A DNA stretch of 64,000 nucleotides, taken from the NCBI GenBank assembly GCA_013001595.1, contig JABDMH010000004.1, forward strand, positions 1-64,000, given 5' to 3'. This DNA is from Saprospiraceae bacterium (GTDB lineage: Bacteria > Bacteroidota > Bacteroidia > Chitinophagales > Saprospiraceae). The notes under the pieces were generated by a model. It saw only the letters and a list, made by a program, of their open reading frames with translations, was not told the DNA's origin and searched no databases. Of the stretch, positions 1 through 8,291 are shown piece after piece (the stretch's first letter is position 1; each line of letters opens with the position of its first letter). The translations under genes and the position numbers were made by a program.

Positions 1-2
1 CT

Positions 3-416
3 GGAGTCCAACCCCATCCTGCGGTTTGGGTGATCAAGAATATTCCAGGGAGACTGGGACCACATGTACTGCGGTTGATGCCCTACATTCCAATCCTACG
101 GAAATTGTTGAATCCCAACAATTTTCAGTTCTTGGCGCTCGAAGGTTGTTTTTATCGTGAAGGCTGTGAAAAAGACTTGGTAACACTTTGGGAATCTGTA
201 CTCAATTATTTTCGTCTGAAATCTGCTTTAATCTGGCTAGACTCAGAAGATCCACTAGCTGATTATCTGAATAAGCATGCTCGATTAGGTCTACTCAATG
301 TATTTGCAAAGCGGGCAGAAACGCAGTTGATGACTTTACCTGAAAATCTGTCATCTATGGAAGCAGAAGCTCTTAAACATGGACCCTTCTATACCACCGG
401 CTTTGATTTCGTATGA
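3..416 (+). CDS. conserved hypothetical protein, C-terminal part
   Basis: The frame is open from the left edge of the window, so the gene starts outside it. A GTG at position 30 lies inside the open frame and is probably not the true start. About 137 residues are visible, ending in PFYTTGFDFV. The fragment mixes hydrophobic and charged residues, with no signal peptide or membrane segment in view. The overall look (a helical stretch around LVTLWESVLNYF followed by an Ile/Leu/Trp-rich strand) could suit the tail of an acetyltransferase-like protein, but I do not recognise a family. It is followed after 56 bp by another unknown gene on the same strand. Confidence 0.6.
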   Translation, partial: GVQPHPAVWVIKNIPGRLGPHVLRLMPYIPILRKLLNPNNFQFLALEGCFYREGCEKDLVTLWESVLNYFRLKSALIWLDSEDPLADYLNKHARLGLLNVFAKRAETQLMTLPENLSSMEAEALKHGPFYTTGFDFV

Positions 417-472
417 TACATTCATAGAATATGGGTTCTCATACGAGGAAATCTAAGGAATTACAATAACTG

Positions 473-1237
473 ATGCTGAATCCCAAAGAATTGGACCGAA
501 AGATTGACGAGCTCTTTTCGTTTCGGTGTCTTCCGTGGATGGTGAAGATTTCGAACATTAGGCGAAAAGACAAATTCCTTGCAAAACTGAAGCGACTTCA
601 ATTGTCTATTTATCAGCTGGATCATTCTCTGGAGTCAAATTGGAAAGTGCCAAAGAAGCAATTGAAAGATGACTGGAAGTCAATCAACAGTGATCTAAGG
701 GAGTTTGGAATAAGGAAAAAGGAGAGAGAACGACTTTGTCGACCAATTCGCCAATATGAACGTCATGAATTGAGATTGAGGAGGGGAAAAACACCAATGG
801 ATTTGCCCATGCAATATCTCTATTTCTACAAGTCATGTGATGTGAAGCTCATGCGTGAACTGATCTATCGAGCCGATGACGAACTCGATCTAAAACTTTC
901 GCGAAGAGACTGGTACACATTTGATCTGATTACAGAAGTCAATGATGATATTGAAGATGTGTACGAAGACATCCACACGTACAATGGCAATCGATTGTTG
1001 TTTGAAATACATACAAGAGGACATCATTCGGCAAGATATCTCTATCACGAATTTCTTAGCAGTACGTTGGAGGAGTTCCAGGATCGAAGAACTGGAGCAT
1101 TAACCAAGGCACAAAAGAAGGTCAAAAAACTAACGCTTGACATCGGATTTGAAACACTGGTGCTACTCAAAAAGCAATTGAAGCGAAAGAAGATTTCGCG
1201 CATTTCGAAGGCTATTGTCCTGAAAAAAGTTTACTAA
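473..1237 (+). CDS. hypothetical basic protein
   Basis: This 254-residue protein is very rich in Lys, Arg, Asp and Glu and has no signal peptide or membrane segment. Its N-terminal half is charged and helical (RRKDKFLAKLKRLQLSIYQL) and it ends in a strongly basic tail (KKQLKRKKISRISKAIVLKK). An AAGGA lies about 15 bases before the ATG. I do not recognise a family. The composition would fit a nucleic-acid or ribosome-associated protein, but that is only inference from charge. Codon use looks like that of its neighbours. Confidence 0.65.
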   Translation: MLNPKELDRKIDELFSFRCLPWMVKISNIRRKDKFLAKLKRLQLSIYQLDHSLESNWKVPKKQLKDDWKSINSDLREFGIRKKERERLCRPIRQYERHELRLRRGKTPMDLPMQYLYFYKSCDVKLMRELIYRADDELDLKLSRRDWYTFDLITEVNDDIEDVYEDIHTYNGNRLLFEIHTRGHHSARYLYHEFLSSTLEEFQDRRTGALTKAQKKVKKLTLDIGFETLVLLKKQLKRKKISRISKAIVLKKVY

Positions 1238-1461
1238 TAGACGCTATGTCATGAGCTTGTGCTCCACTCATTGATGCTCATATTCTCCATCACGAAAGGC
1301 CGATTCAAGCTGCTTTGCTAGAGCTGCTATCACACCTTCAAAATTCCTGTAGGTTATCCTGCATCATTCGCAAACGATCGTTAAGTCGATTTGTCCAATG
1401 CTTAGATCAACCATGGTCAACATCTTCCTTATTGGAGCGTTCTATCTACATAATTCGAATT

Positions 1462-2910
1462 ATGATCTCACATCCAATTAAACACAAGCTCCGTCAATTA
1501 TTGCTGACGATCTGTGGTGTCTTAAGTTTATCAGTGCTAGCAGGCCAAGCCTTAGTCGATGCCACCAAGATCGCTGAGATCAGCAGAGATTCGCTGGTCA
1601 AGATCTTCTCCGTCCAACCGGAAAATGGCATTCATGCTTATAAAGTGCTATACCTTACCACCGGTGCTGATGGACAACCTGATACCGCCTCCGGCTTGGT
1701 TACATTTCCTGACGTTGTCAGTGACCGAGGTTTGCTGGCTTATCAACATGGCACTACCGATGGCCCAGAAGATGTCCCAAGCCGACTCAATGCCGAGGCA
1801 CTCCTTTCCTATGCATATGCTGGTTTTGGGTACATCGTTACCGCTGCTGATTACATCGGTATGGGAGATAGTCGAGGACTGCATCCCTACCTTCATGCTG
1901 AAACAGAAGCTTCAGCGGGGATAGATCTATTGCTAGCTGCCCGAACACTTGCTGGTCAGTTGGAGTTCTCGTTGCCTGATCAAATATTTGTGAGTGGATA
2001 TTCACAAGGGGGCCATGCAGCAATGGCGATGGCTCGAGCCATTCAGGAGCGGCCCACAGATGACCTTTGGTTGACTGCAGCTGCACCTATGTCTGGACCA
2101 TATGATATTTCAGGGACCATGCGTGATCTGGTACTTTTTTCAGATAGATCCTATTTGTTTCCTTCATACATTGTCTATTTTATTTTGGGATATCAGGAGG
2201 TTTATGGAGACATTTTTGAAAACCTGGAACAAATCTTCAAGGCTCCCTACGTGCAGATGATTGATCGCTTTCGAACAGGAGCCATCGGGCTATCAGAACT
2301 TAATGATCAACTCAAAGCCGCCATGTTGCTTAATGAGCGATCACTGATCCCACGTCGTATGCTAAATGAAGCTTACTTGATGCCCGTACTGACTGATTCG
2401 CTTCATCCATTGAATTTGGCGCTGAGAGACAACGATACTTACCGTTGGTCGCCTGAGATGCCTATGAGATTATATTACTGTATGGCAGATGAACAAGTAG
2501 CATTTGAAAACAGCCTTATTGCCGAGGCTTATATGCGGGACGCTGGTGCGGCTGATGTACAAGCCTTAGATTTGGTGTCTTCTGCTGATCATGGTGAATG
2601 TGTGCTTCCTGCAGTACTTTCTTCCATTGCCTTCTTCAACTCCTTTCCAATCACGACATCGAGTGAGACAGCTTCAAACGCAGAATTACATATTTACCCG
2701 AATCCAGCCACAGATGTAATCTCATTTGGCACTGAAGCAAGCGCAATTCGCAGCCTTACGATTTTCAACACTTATGGCCAGATCATTGAGAACTTTATTA
2801 ATTTAAATGCATCTGAGATAAACATAGCTCATTTGCCGAATGGTCAGTACTTCTTGCGGGGAACGAGCAAAGAGGGACCTTTCACAGGTCGATTTCTAGT
2901 AGTTGAGTAA
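1462..2910 (+). CDS. secreted alpha/beta hydrolase (lipase-like) with T9SS sorting domain
   Basis: I chose the ATG at 1462 because it starts a typical signal peptide (basic KHKLRQ, then LLLTICGVLSLSVLAGQA). The frame is open further upstream to 1315, but that extension does not look like a leader. The mature protein has the hydrolase nucleophile elbow GYSQGG, a YQHGTT segment that would form the oxyanion hole, an ADYIGMGDS segment as in secretory (LIP-type) lipases, and a late SSADHGEC histidine. The last ~80 residues are a type A sorting domain for type IX secretion (IYPNPATD at its start, LPNGQYFLR near its end). It is therefore predicted to cross the outer membrane and be surface-attached or released. 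Substrate is unknown; an ester is likely. Confidence 0.85.
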   Translation: MISHPIKHKLRQLLLTICGVLSLSVLAGQALVDATKIAEISRDSLVKIFSVQPENGIHAYKVLYLTTGADGQPDTASGLVTFPDVVSDRGLLAYQHGTTDGPEDVPSRLNAEALLSYAYAGFGYIVTAADYIGMGDSRGLHPYLHAETEASAGIDLLLAARTLAGQLEFSLPDQIFVSGYSQGGHAAMAMARAIQERPTDDLWLTAAAPMSGPYDISGTMRDLVLFSDRSYLFPSYIVYFILGYQEVYGDIFENLEQIFKAPYVQMIDRFRTGAIGLSELNDQLKAAMLLNERSLIPRRMLNEAYLMPVLTDSLHPLNLALRDNDTYRWSPEMPMRLYYCMADEQVAFENSLIAEAYMRDAGAADVQALDLVSSADHGECVLPAVLSSIAFFNSFPITTSSETASNAELHIYPNPATDVISFGTEASAIRSLTIFNTYGQIIENFINLNASEINIAHLPNGQYFLRGTSKEGPFTGRFLVVE

Positions 2911-2919
2911 CTCATCATC

Positions 2920-3252
2920 ATGACAATCGAAGAGAAGAAAGTATTGAAAAGTCGGCTGGAGTCGAAAATTAAGAGGACGAGGGTGAAGATTGAACGCATG
3001 GAGGAAATGACCCAGCCCATTGGTCCGGAGAATGCAATTGGAAGGGTGAGCAGAATGGATGCCATCAACAACAAAAGCGTGATGGAAGCGGCCCTACGCA
3101 GTTCACGCAAGGAATTGGATGAAATGGAGTCGGCCTGGCGTCATATAGATAACGATCCCAATTTTGGGAAATGTGAACGCTGTCACAATGAGATACCATT
3201 CAAACGCTTGGCCGTAATGCCAGGCAGTCGGTATTGTGTACACTGTGCTTAA
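2920..3252 (+). CDS. DksA/TraR-family zinc-finger protein
   Basis: The 110-residue protein has a helical coiled-coil N-terminus (MTIEEKKVLKSRLESKIKRTRVKIE) and a C-terminal four-cysteine zinc finger, CERC followed by CVHC (residues ~90-109). This is the layout of the DksA/TraR/YocK group, which binds the RNA polymerase secondary channel. It is shorter than proteobacterial DksA and may be a TraR-like or stress-linked paralogue. It starts 9 bp after the hydrolase stop on the same strand, so the two may be co-transcribed, although no functional link is obvious. Confidence 0.85.
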   Translation: MTIEEKKVLKSRLESKIKRTRVKIERMEEMTQPIGPENAIGRVSRMDAINNKSVMEAALRSSRKELDEMESAWRHIDNDPNFGKCERCHNEIPFKRLAVMPGSRYCVHCA

Positions 3253-3317
3253 GACACAAGCTGGTTTAGAATACAACGAGCTGTCAATCATCAATTGCCT
3301 TATGAAGATGAGCAGGT

Positions 3318-5963
3318 TTAAAGATCTAGCTCAACATGCCATTCTGTGGCATCAGTCTGTGTAAACTGAAATCCACGGCGCTTAAATAGTCTTATCATGG
3401 CTTGATTTCCAGCAAGCACATCTGCTTCCAATACAGAGATGCCTTTTTCTTTAGCTATGTCGATGATATAATCTGTGAGTATAGAACCCAAGCCCTTTCC
3501 ATGCCATGTGTCAGCAAGCACAATGGCATACTCTGCTCGCTCTTTCCAAGCGTCGGAAATCATTCGAACCACCCCAATCAATTTGGGCTTCTGGCCTTCA
3601 CGGATTTCTGCCACAATTGCCATTTCCCTATCGTAATCTATATGGGTAAAGCGACTTAGTGCAGAATGGTCTACATCAGGTGCGTATCCAAAGAATCGAA
3701 AGTAGATGGTTTCCTTGGAAAGTCGCTCGAACAAGTCAGCTTCCAGGGGTTCATCTTCAGGTCTGATCGGTCGTAGACATACCTCAGTACCATCTTTGAG
3801 GCCGACTGTTTTCTCATAGTGAGAAGGGTAGGGTAGGATGGCCAGGCGATTTTTGGAATGTGGAGTGATGTGCTTATCATATATGGTGATCATTGCATCT
3901 AAGGCAATACATCCATCCTTATCTGCTGCTAGTGGATTGATATCGATCGTCTTGATTTCAGGAAAATCCATAACGAGGTAGGCCAACTTATATAAGATGA
4001 AATGCAGTGCATCCATATCAATTGAATCTGTGGATAGGTTGTTGGAAAGCGCCTTTCCAAGTTGCGTTTGCGCCACTAAGCGCTTGGCTAAATTCATATT
4101 TATGGGTAGCAGTGCAATGCTGTAGTCAACAGAATAGTCTGCCGCCCTACCACCAGTACCAAAGACTAGGACTGGTCCAAATAGTGAATCGTACTTGGCT
4201 CTTACAAGCATCTCTGTGTCTTTAAAGGCCATGCGCTCCACTAGGACACCTTCATCGCTATGATGCTGTTTCAACATATGATTAAAGGTGTCTGCAACCG
4301 TCTGTGCATTGTGTAAGCCTAAACGAATTGCATGCTGCTTAGATTGGGAGCGGAGGGATGAGGAAAGTGCTTTAAGGGTAACTGGATATCCCATATCATT
4401 CGCAGCGGCAATGGCCTCAGCACTGGTTGTGACCAACACACCTTCATTGATTGGGATGTCGTAGAAGCTCAGTATTTGCCTGGATTGGAGCGCCGTGAGA
4501 TCGACCTGTCCTAAGTTTTGTGCCTGACTAATCTGTGTTCTAGCAGCTTTGTATTCGGGTGTGAAACCTTCGGGAATAGTAGGGGTAAACTCATAGAGCA
4601 ACTCCAGGTTTTTAAAGTAGCTATGGATCCTCAGAAAGGTGTCTACAGCCCGTTCTGGGTAGCGATAATTTGGAATACGATTTTCTTCTAGAATTGATCT
4701 TCCAGCATATGCCATTTTCTCACCCATCCAGCTGGCGAAAACGGGTTTGGAATGTCTTTTAATCACTAGGGATACTTCTTCAGAAATGGCAATGCCATGA
4801 TCTTCGCTCTGGGGTGTCAAAATGACTAGAACTGCATTTACGTCTGGTTCTGACAAGCAAGAATCAAGGGCCACAGCATATTGCCTAGGGCTGTCATGTC
4901 CAGTGAGGTCGACGGCATCTTTATGACCCCATGTGCTGGGTAGTATTTCACTTAGGGTATTGAACAATTTCTTAGAAAAAGAAGCATGATGCCCGCCATT
5001 CTTTAGCAGATAATCTGTCGCAAGTATTCCAGGTGCTTTAGCATTGGTGATTATTGCTAAGCGATTGCCTTTGGGATGCGCATGCATAGAAAGTGCTTGA
5101 GCACAATGAAACAGTTCGGCAATCGTGTTAACGCGGATGATGCCTGCACGCTTAAATGCAGCGTCAAATGCATCATCATTTCCCACGGTTCGATCAACAT
5201 CTGACTGTATTGTATCTATTGTTCCCAGGCTTCTTCCCGCTTTCAAAATGATGATGGGCTTAGAACGGGCGAAGGCACGGGCTGCGCTGATGAATGATCT
5301 TGCATCTCTCAAAGACTCCATATAAATGACGATGCAGTTGGTATGTCTGTCCGTGCCAAAGTAATTGATCAGATCATGAAAATCTACGTCTATAGTGGAT
5401 CCAATAGATACTATGTGACTGAAGCCCACTTTTTGATTGCGAGACCAATCAAGGATTGATGAGCATAAGGCTCCACTTTGTGAGATGAAAGCAACGGATC
5501 CCTTGAGAGCCATCTGATCTGAGATACTGGCGTTAAGGGAAATGCTTGTATTGACCAAACCTAAGCGATTGGGTCCCAAAATCCGTAGTCCGTATTTATC
5601 AACTTTTTGCTGAACTTCTTTTTTGATTTCAACGACATCCTGGTGAGCAATATATGGACCGGTGCTGATGATCAAGACGGCGGGCACTTTTTTCTTTCCG
5701 CACTGATCAATAATATTGGAGAGGGTATGTAAGGGTGAAACAATGATGACTAAATCTATCGATGCACGGACTTTCTCCAGTCTTAGGTAGTTCTTTTCAC
5801 CCTGGATCTTTGAGTACTTAAGATTAATTGGAAACAACTTACCCTTATATCCTGCTTCAATGATGTTTCGGAAAACCTTATATCCTACACTATCCATGTT
5901 GTTGGATGCACCAACAATGGCGATGCTATCCGGATGAAAATATTTATGGAGGTTACTTCTCAT
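3318..5963 (-). CDS. Pat/PatZ-type protein lysine acetyltransferase (acyl-CoA synthetase-like domains plus GNAT)
   Basis: The 881 residues hold, in order, a CoA-binding Rossmann domain (~5-130), two succinyl-CoA-ligase-like domains (~140-450), an ATP-grasp domain (~480-700) and a C-terminal GNAT domain (~720-881; acetyl-CoA loop WHGKGLGS). This is the architecture of Salmonella Pat and E. coli PatZ/YfiQ, which acetylate acetyl-CoA synthetase. Where ADP-forming acyl-CoA synthetases carry their catalytic His in SHTGA, this protein reads DRTVG (257-261), so it is probably not an active synthetase and the large part may instead sense acyl-CoA. It starts 5 bp after the HDAC-like gene, so the two form an operon. 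An acs gene lies at 55.2 kb. Confidence 0.85.
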   Translation of the reverse strand: MRSNLHKYFHPDSIAIVGASNNMDSVGYKVFRNIIEAGYKGKLFPINLKYSKIQGEKNYLRLEKVRASIDLVIIVSPLHTLSNIIDQCGKKKVPAVLIISTGPYIAHQDVVEIKKEVQQKVDKYGLRILGPNRLGLVNTSISLNASISDQMALKGSVAFISQSGALCSSILDWSRNQKVGFSHIVSIGSTIDVDFHDLINYFGTDRHTNCIVIYMESLRDARSFISAARAFARSKPIIILKAGRSLGTIDTIQSDVDRTVGNDDAFDAAFKRAGIIRVNTIAELFHCAQALSMHAHPKGNRLAIITNAKAPGILATDYLLKNGGHHASFSKKLFNTLSEILPSTWGHKDAVDLTGHDSPRQYAVALDSCLSEPDVNAVLVILTPQSEDHGIAISEEVSLVIKRHSKPVFASWMGEKMAYAGRSILEENRIPNYRYPERAVDTFLRIHSYFKNLELLYEFTPTIPEGFTPEYKAARTQISQAQNLGQVDLTALQSRQILSFYDIPINEGVLVTTSAEAIAAANDMGYPVTLKALSSSLRSQSKQHAIRLGLHNAQTVADTFNHMLKQHHSDEGVLVERMAFKDTEMLVRAKYDSLFGPVLVFGTGGRAADYSVDYSIALLPINMNLAKRLVAQTQLGKALSNNLSTDSIDMDALHFILYKLAYLVMDFPEIKTIDINPLAADKDGCIALDAMITIYDKHITPHSKNRLAILPYPSHYEKTVGLKDGTEVCLRPIRPEDEPLEADLFERLSKETIYFRFFGYAPDVDHSALSRFTHIDYDREMAIVAEIREGQKPKLIGVVRMISDAWKERAEYAIVLADTWHGKGLGSILTDYIIDIAKEKGISVLEADVLAGNQAMIRLFKRRGFQFTQTDATEWHVELDL

Positions 5964-5968
5964 TACTG

Positions 5969-6931
5969 CTAAAACCTCCAGTACTCCCTTAAAAGGCCAA
6001 TACTGGTATGAACGTTAATGTCGTAGGCTTCCCAGCAACGGCGACTTGAAGCGGATGCAGCCTGTTTATATGGCGAAGGTCTACCGTTATATCCAGCCAG
6101 AAAACTCGCCGCACATTTCGGTAGCTCTTGCAGATTATATCCACCTTCCAGGACTGCAAAAGAGGGGATGTTTTGGTCACGCACAGCTGATCCGACTTTG
6201 TGGAATGCATCGTAGGATAAATTCAATTGTAATAGGGGATCATTCTGATGAGCATCAAAACCGGCAGATAAACCGATCATATCCGGTTTGAATTGTGTGA
6301 CTACGGGGAGGAAAGTTTTTAGTCCGTGGAGAAAGATATCGTCACCACTATGTGGAGGGAGGGGTACATTAATCGTAAAACCTTTTCCGCGAGCATTTCC
6401 GATCTCGTCAGCGGTGCCTTTTCCGGGAAATGCAGGATACTGATGCAGTGATATGAATAGCACTTGGTCATCTTCATAAAAGATGTGGGAAGTGCCATCA
6501 CCGAGGTGGCCATCAAAGTCGAGGATAGCCACACGTTTGCCCTGCGATCGATAATGCGATGTTGCAATGCCAATATTGTTAAATAAGCAAAAGCCACTTG
6601 CATGATCGGGATAAGCGTGATGTCCAGGGGGCCTCACAATGGCAAAATCACCCCTTTCAGCTGCTAGCATGGTCGCATTAACTCCGGCAATAGCAGCTTG
6701 CATGCTTCCGGGACCAACAATAGTGTCTCCATCCAAGTAACTCTGGACGTACGCGCAAGCCTCACGTACTTCCCTTATGTAATTTTTATGGTGCACTTTG
6801 GAAGCCAATGCTAGGGCGTCGTAATCTGGATCAAATACAGGGATATCACCAAATGCATGCATCCTCATTATGTGTTCAGGATGCTGCCCAGTATCATGTA
6901 AGAGAAAAGCGGGATTGGTGAAAGCGATCAT
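5969..6931 (-). CDS. class II HDAC-like protein deacetylase
   Basis: This 320-residue protein has the zinc-dependent histone deacetylase/AcuC fold. Visible motifs are RPPGHHA (active-site His104-His105), DFDGHLGDGT (zinc ligands Asp140 and His142), LSAGFDAH (Asp226) and EGGY (Tyr265). The AGFDAHQNDPL segment resembles class II and bacterial HDAH/acetylpolyamine amidohydrolases. It is the first gene of an operon with the downstream Pat-type acetyltransferase. That setting argues for lysine deacetylation, in analogy to Bacillus AcuC, rather than polyamine deacetylation, though the latter cannot be excluded. No signal peptide is present, so it is cytoplasmic. Confidence 0.85.
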   Translation of the reverse strand: MIAFTNPAFLLHDTGQHPEHIMRMHAFGDIPVFDPDYDALALASKVHHKNYIREVREACAYVQSYLDGDTIVGPGSMQAAIAGVNATMLAAERGDFAIVRPPGHHAYPDHASGFCLFNNIGIATSHYRSQGKRVAILDFDGHLGDGTSHIFYEDDQVLFISLHQYPAFPGKGTADEIGNARGKGFTINVPLPPHSGDDIFLHGLKTFLPVVTQFKPDMIGLSAGFDAHQNDPLLQLNLSYDAFHKVGSAVRDQNIPSFAVLEGGYNLQELPKCAASFLAGYNGRPSPYKQAASASSRRCWEAYDINVHTSIGLLREYWRF

Positions 6932-7385
6932 GGATAAAGCTTGGACTTATTTAATTATTTTCGAAATCAATTCTGATGGTGTCCGTTCGAAGGTCGATTT
7001 CATTTCTTAGACCTGATACTTAAGGAACACTACTAGACAAAACAGCAAATAAAGAGGCCTTCCTCAGCACGGAAAGGTAAAAAAAAGTCATGGTTGAACA
7101 AGGTCAACCATGACTAAGGAACGGGTCTTGAGCAGACTCGTCACGGTGATCATCCCACTAATTTTAGACGGATCTCACCAAGGTCGTTTGTTGAAATAAT
7201 CATACCAAAATGATCAATCCTGCATAAATTCAGAAAGTTTATCGTTTGAATTTTGTTCAGAGCCTATCGAGACCACTTATTGTAAGTTGATTTAGTTCAA
7301 TATAGGTCAATGACAGTGGCTTGAAGCACTGGTATTCTATTTCATATTAGTACCTTTAATCATATTAACTTACACATCGTAAACT
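6932..7385. other. 454-bp intergenic region with structured minus-strand segment
   Basis: No protein-coding frame stands out. The segment contains a perfect 12-bp hairpin with a run of A on its left (see the terminator entry). To its right are a 7-bp hairpin with one wobble pair (CGGGTCT/AGACTCG, about 7131-7149) and a possible GGTGA/TCACC pairing out to about 7180. Read on the minus strand this is a series of stem-loops ending in an intrinsic terminator, which is how a small RNA would look. I found no clear minus-strand promoter. Confidence 0.5.
7079..7115 (-). terminator. strong intrinsic terminator, minus strand
   Basis: AGTCATGGTTGA (7086-7097) and TCAACCATGACT (7104-7115) are perfect reverse complements around a 6-base loop. 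Eight A residues (7079-7086 on the plus strand) become a U-tract when read on the minus strand. There is no T-run on the plus-strand side, so direction is clear. No minus-strand gene ends just before it: the nearest upstream one is proA, which stops at 8281. Confidence 0.75.
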
Positions 7386-8096
7386 ATGAAGAATTGGATT
7401 CTGGTTTTCGGACAGCTATTTGTTTTTGTACAATTTGCTCAAGCTCAAGAAGTGACGACCGGTAAGTTTTGTTTGGAGTATTTTCCCCAGCCGAAGGTGG
7501 AGACCTATGTAGATTCATTGGTGAGTTACCTATCGCGAGAGATGGGGGGCGATACCATTGATCTAGATGAAACCACGTTGGACTATATTGAGCATTTTGC
7601 TTCAATCGCGACTTATAAATCGAAATGTGTCTTTTTTGATCGTGATTCTATAATGATCCATGAGAAAGTCGACCAAGAATTGACGAACACTTATTTGATC
7701 ATTCCGTCTGAGAATAAGTTGATTTCGAGGGTTGCAGAGGGATTGAAAGAACAGACTTACTTTATTGAGGGAAGTACCGATACTGGCTATATGGACTACG
7801 AAATACAGATCGATAAGAGCGATACAAAGTCCATTGAGGGGTTCTTATGTTATAAAACAATCGTCACAGAAAAGTACTTTGCTCCTGGTGAAGAAGAACC
7901 GAGAGAAAAGGACTATACCTTATATGTGACAGATGAATTGGTAGTGGCCGGTGGTTTTGTCCTTGGAATCAATATGAGTAGAGTGATCGGTTGTCCATTG
8001 GAAATTCAGGAGCCACTGAATTCAAAGATAAACATCACCTACAGAGCCACTGGGTTACGACTGAAAGCTCCAGATGGCATTTTCCGCACACTTTGA
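7386..8096 (+). CDS. hypothetical secreted protein, GLPGLI-like layout
   Basis: The 236-residue protein starts with a clear signal peptide (MKNWILVFGQLFVFVQFAQAQ). The mature part is beta-rich. Its middle (YLIIPSENKLISRVAEG, then SIEGFLCYKTIVTEKYF, then YTLYVTDELVVAGGF) recalls the GLPGLI/DUF4412 group of Bacteroidota exported proteins, in which a Cys in a conserved GxxC segment precedes a strand-rich C-terminus. The match is by eye and weak. It probably resides in the periplasm or at the cell surface. Function is unknown. It stands alone between the structured intergenic region and proBA, which is on the other strand. Confidence 0.65.
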   Translation: MKNWILVFGQLFVFVQFAQAQEVTTGKFCLEYFPQPKVETYVDSLVSYLSREMGGDTIDLDETTLDYIEHFASIATYKSKCVFFDRDSIMIHEKVDQELTNTYLIIPSENKLISRVAEGLKEQTYFIEGSTDTGYMDYEIQIDKSDTKSIEGFLCYKTIVTEKYFAPGEEEPREKDYTLYVTDELVVAGGFVLGINMSRVIGCPLEIQEPLNSKINITYRATGLRLKAPDGIFRTL

Positions 8097-8123
8097 GTGA
8101 TGATTGCCAAAAATGCTAGCTAG

Positions 8124-8291
8124 GAGACTGTTAATTGCTGGCAAGGTTTGGTCGCTCGTTTATTTTGGTCGCAGAGGAGCCACAAAGCACAGCTATTGCA
8201 GCGCCATATTGAGTATTTTTGGCGAATTATGCGGGCAAAAGAAGCAGTGAAGGAAGGGGAGCTGGTATTTCAACAGCCTCCTAAGGTCTAA
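8124..8291 (+). pseudogene. possible 3' remnant of a coding sequence
   Basis: After an in-frame TAG at 8121 the plus strand is open for 55 codons without an ATG near its beginning. It reads like protein (SHKAQLLQRHIEYFWRIM, then [18 protein letters not shown]) and runs 11 bases into the 3' end of proA on the other strand. This could be the tail of a gene whose front has been lost, or chance. No family recognised. Confidence 0.25.

Noticed and set aside
1315-1461. Upstream extension of the T9SS hydrolase frame
   Set aside because: The 49 extra residues precede a clear signal peptide and contain no protein-like pattern; the ATG at 1462 is preferred.
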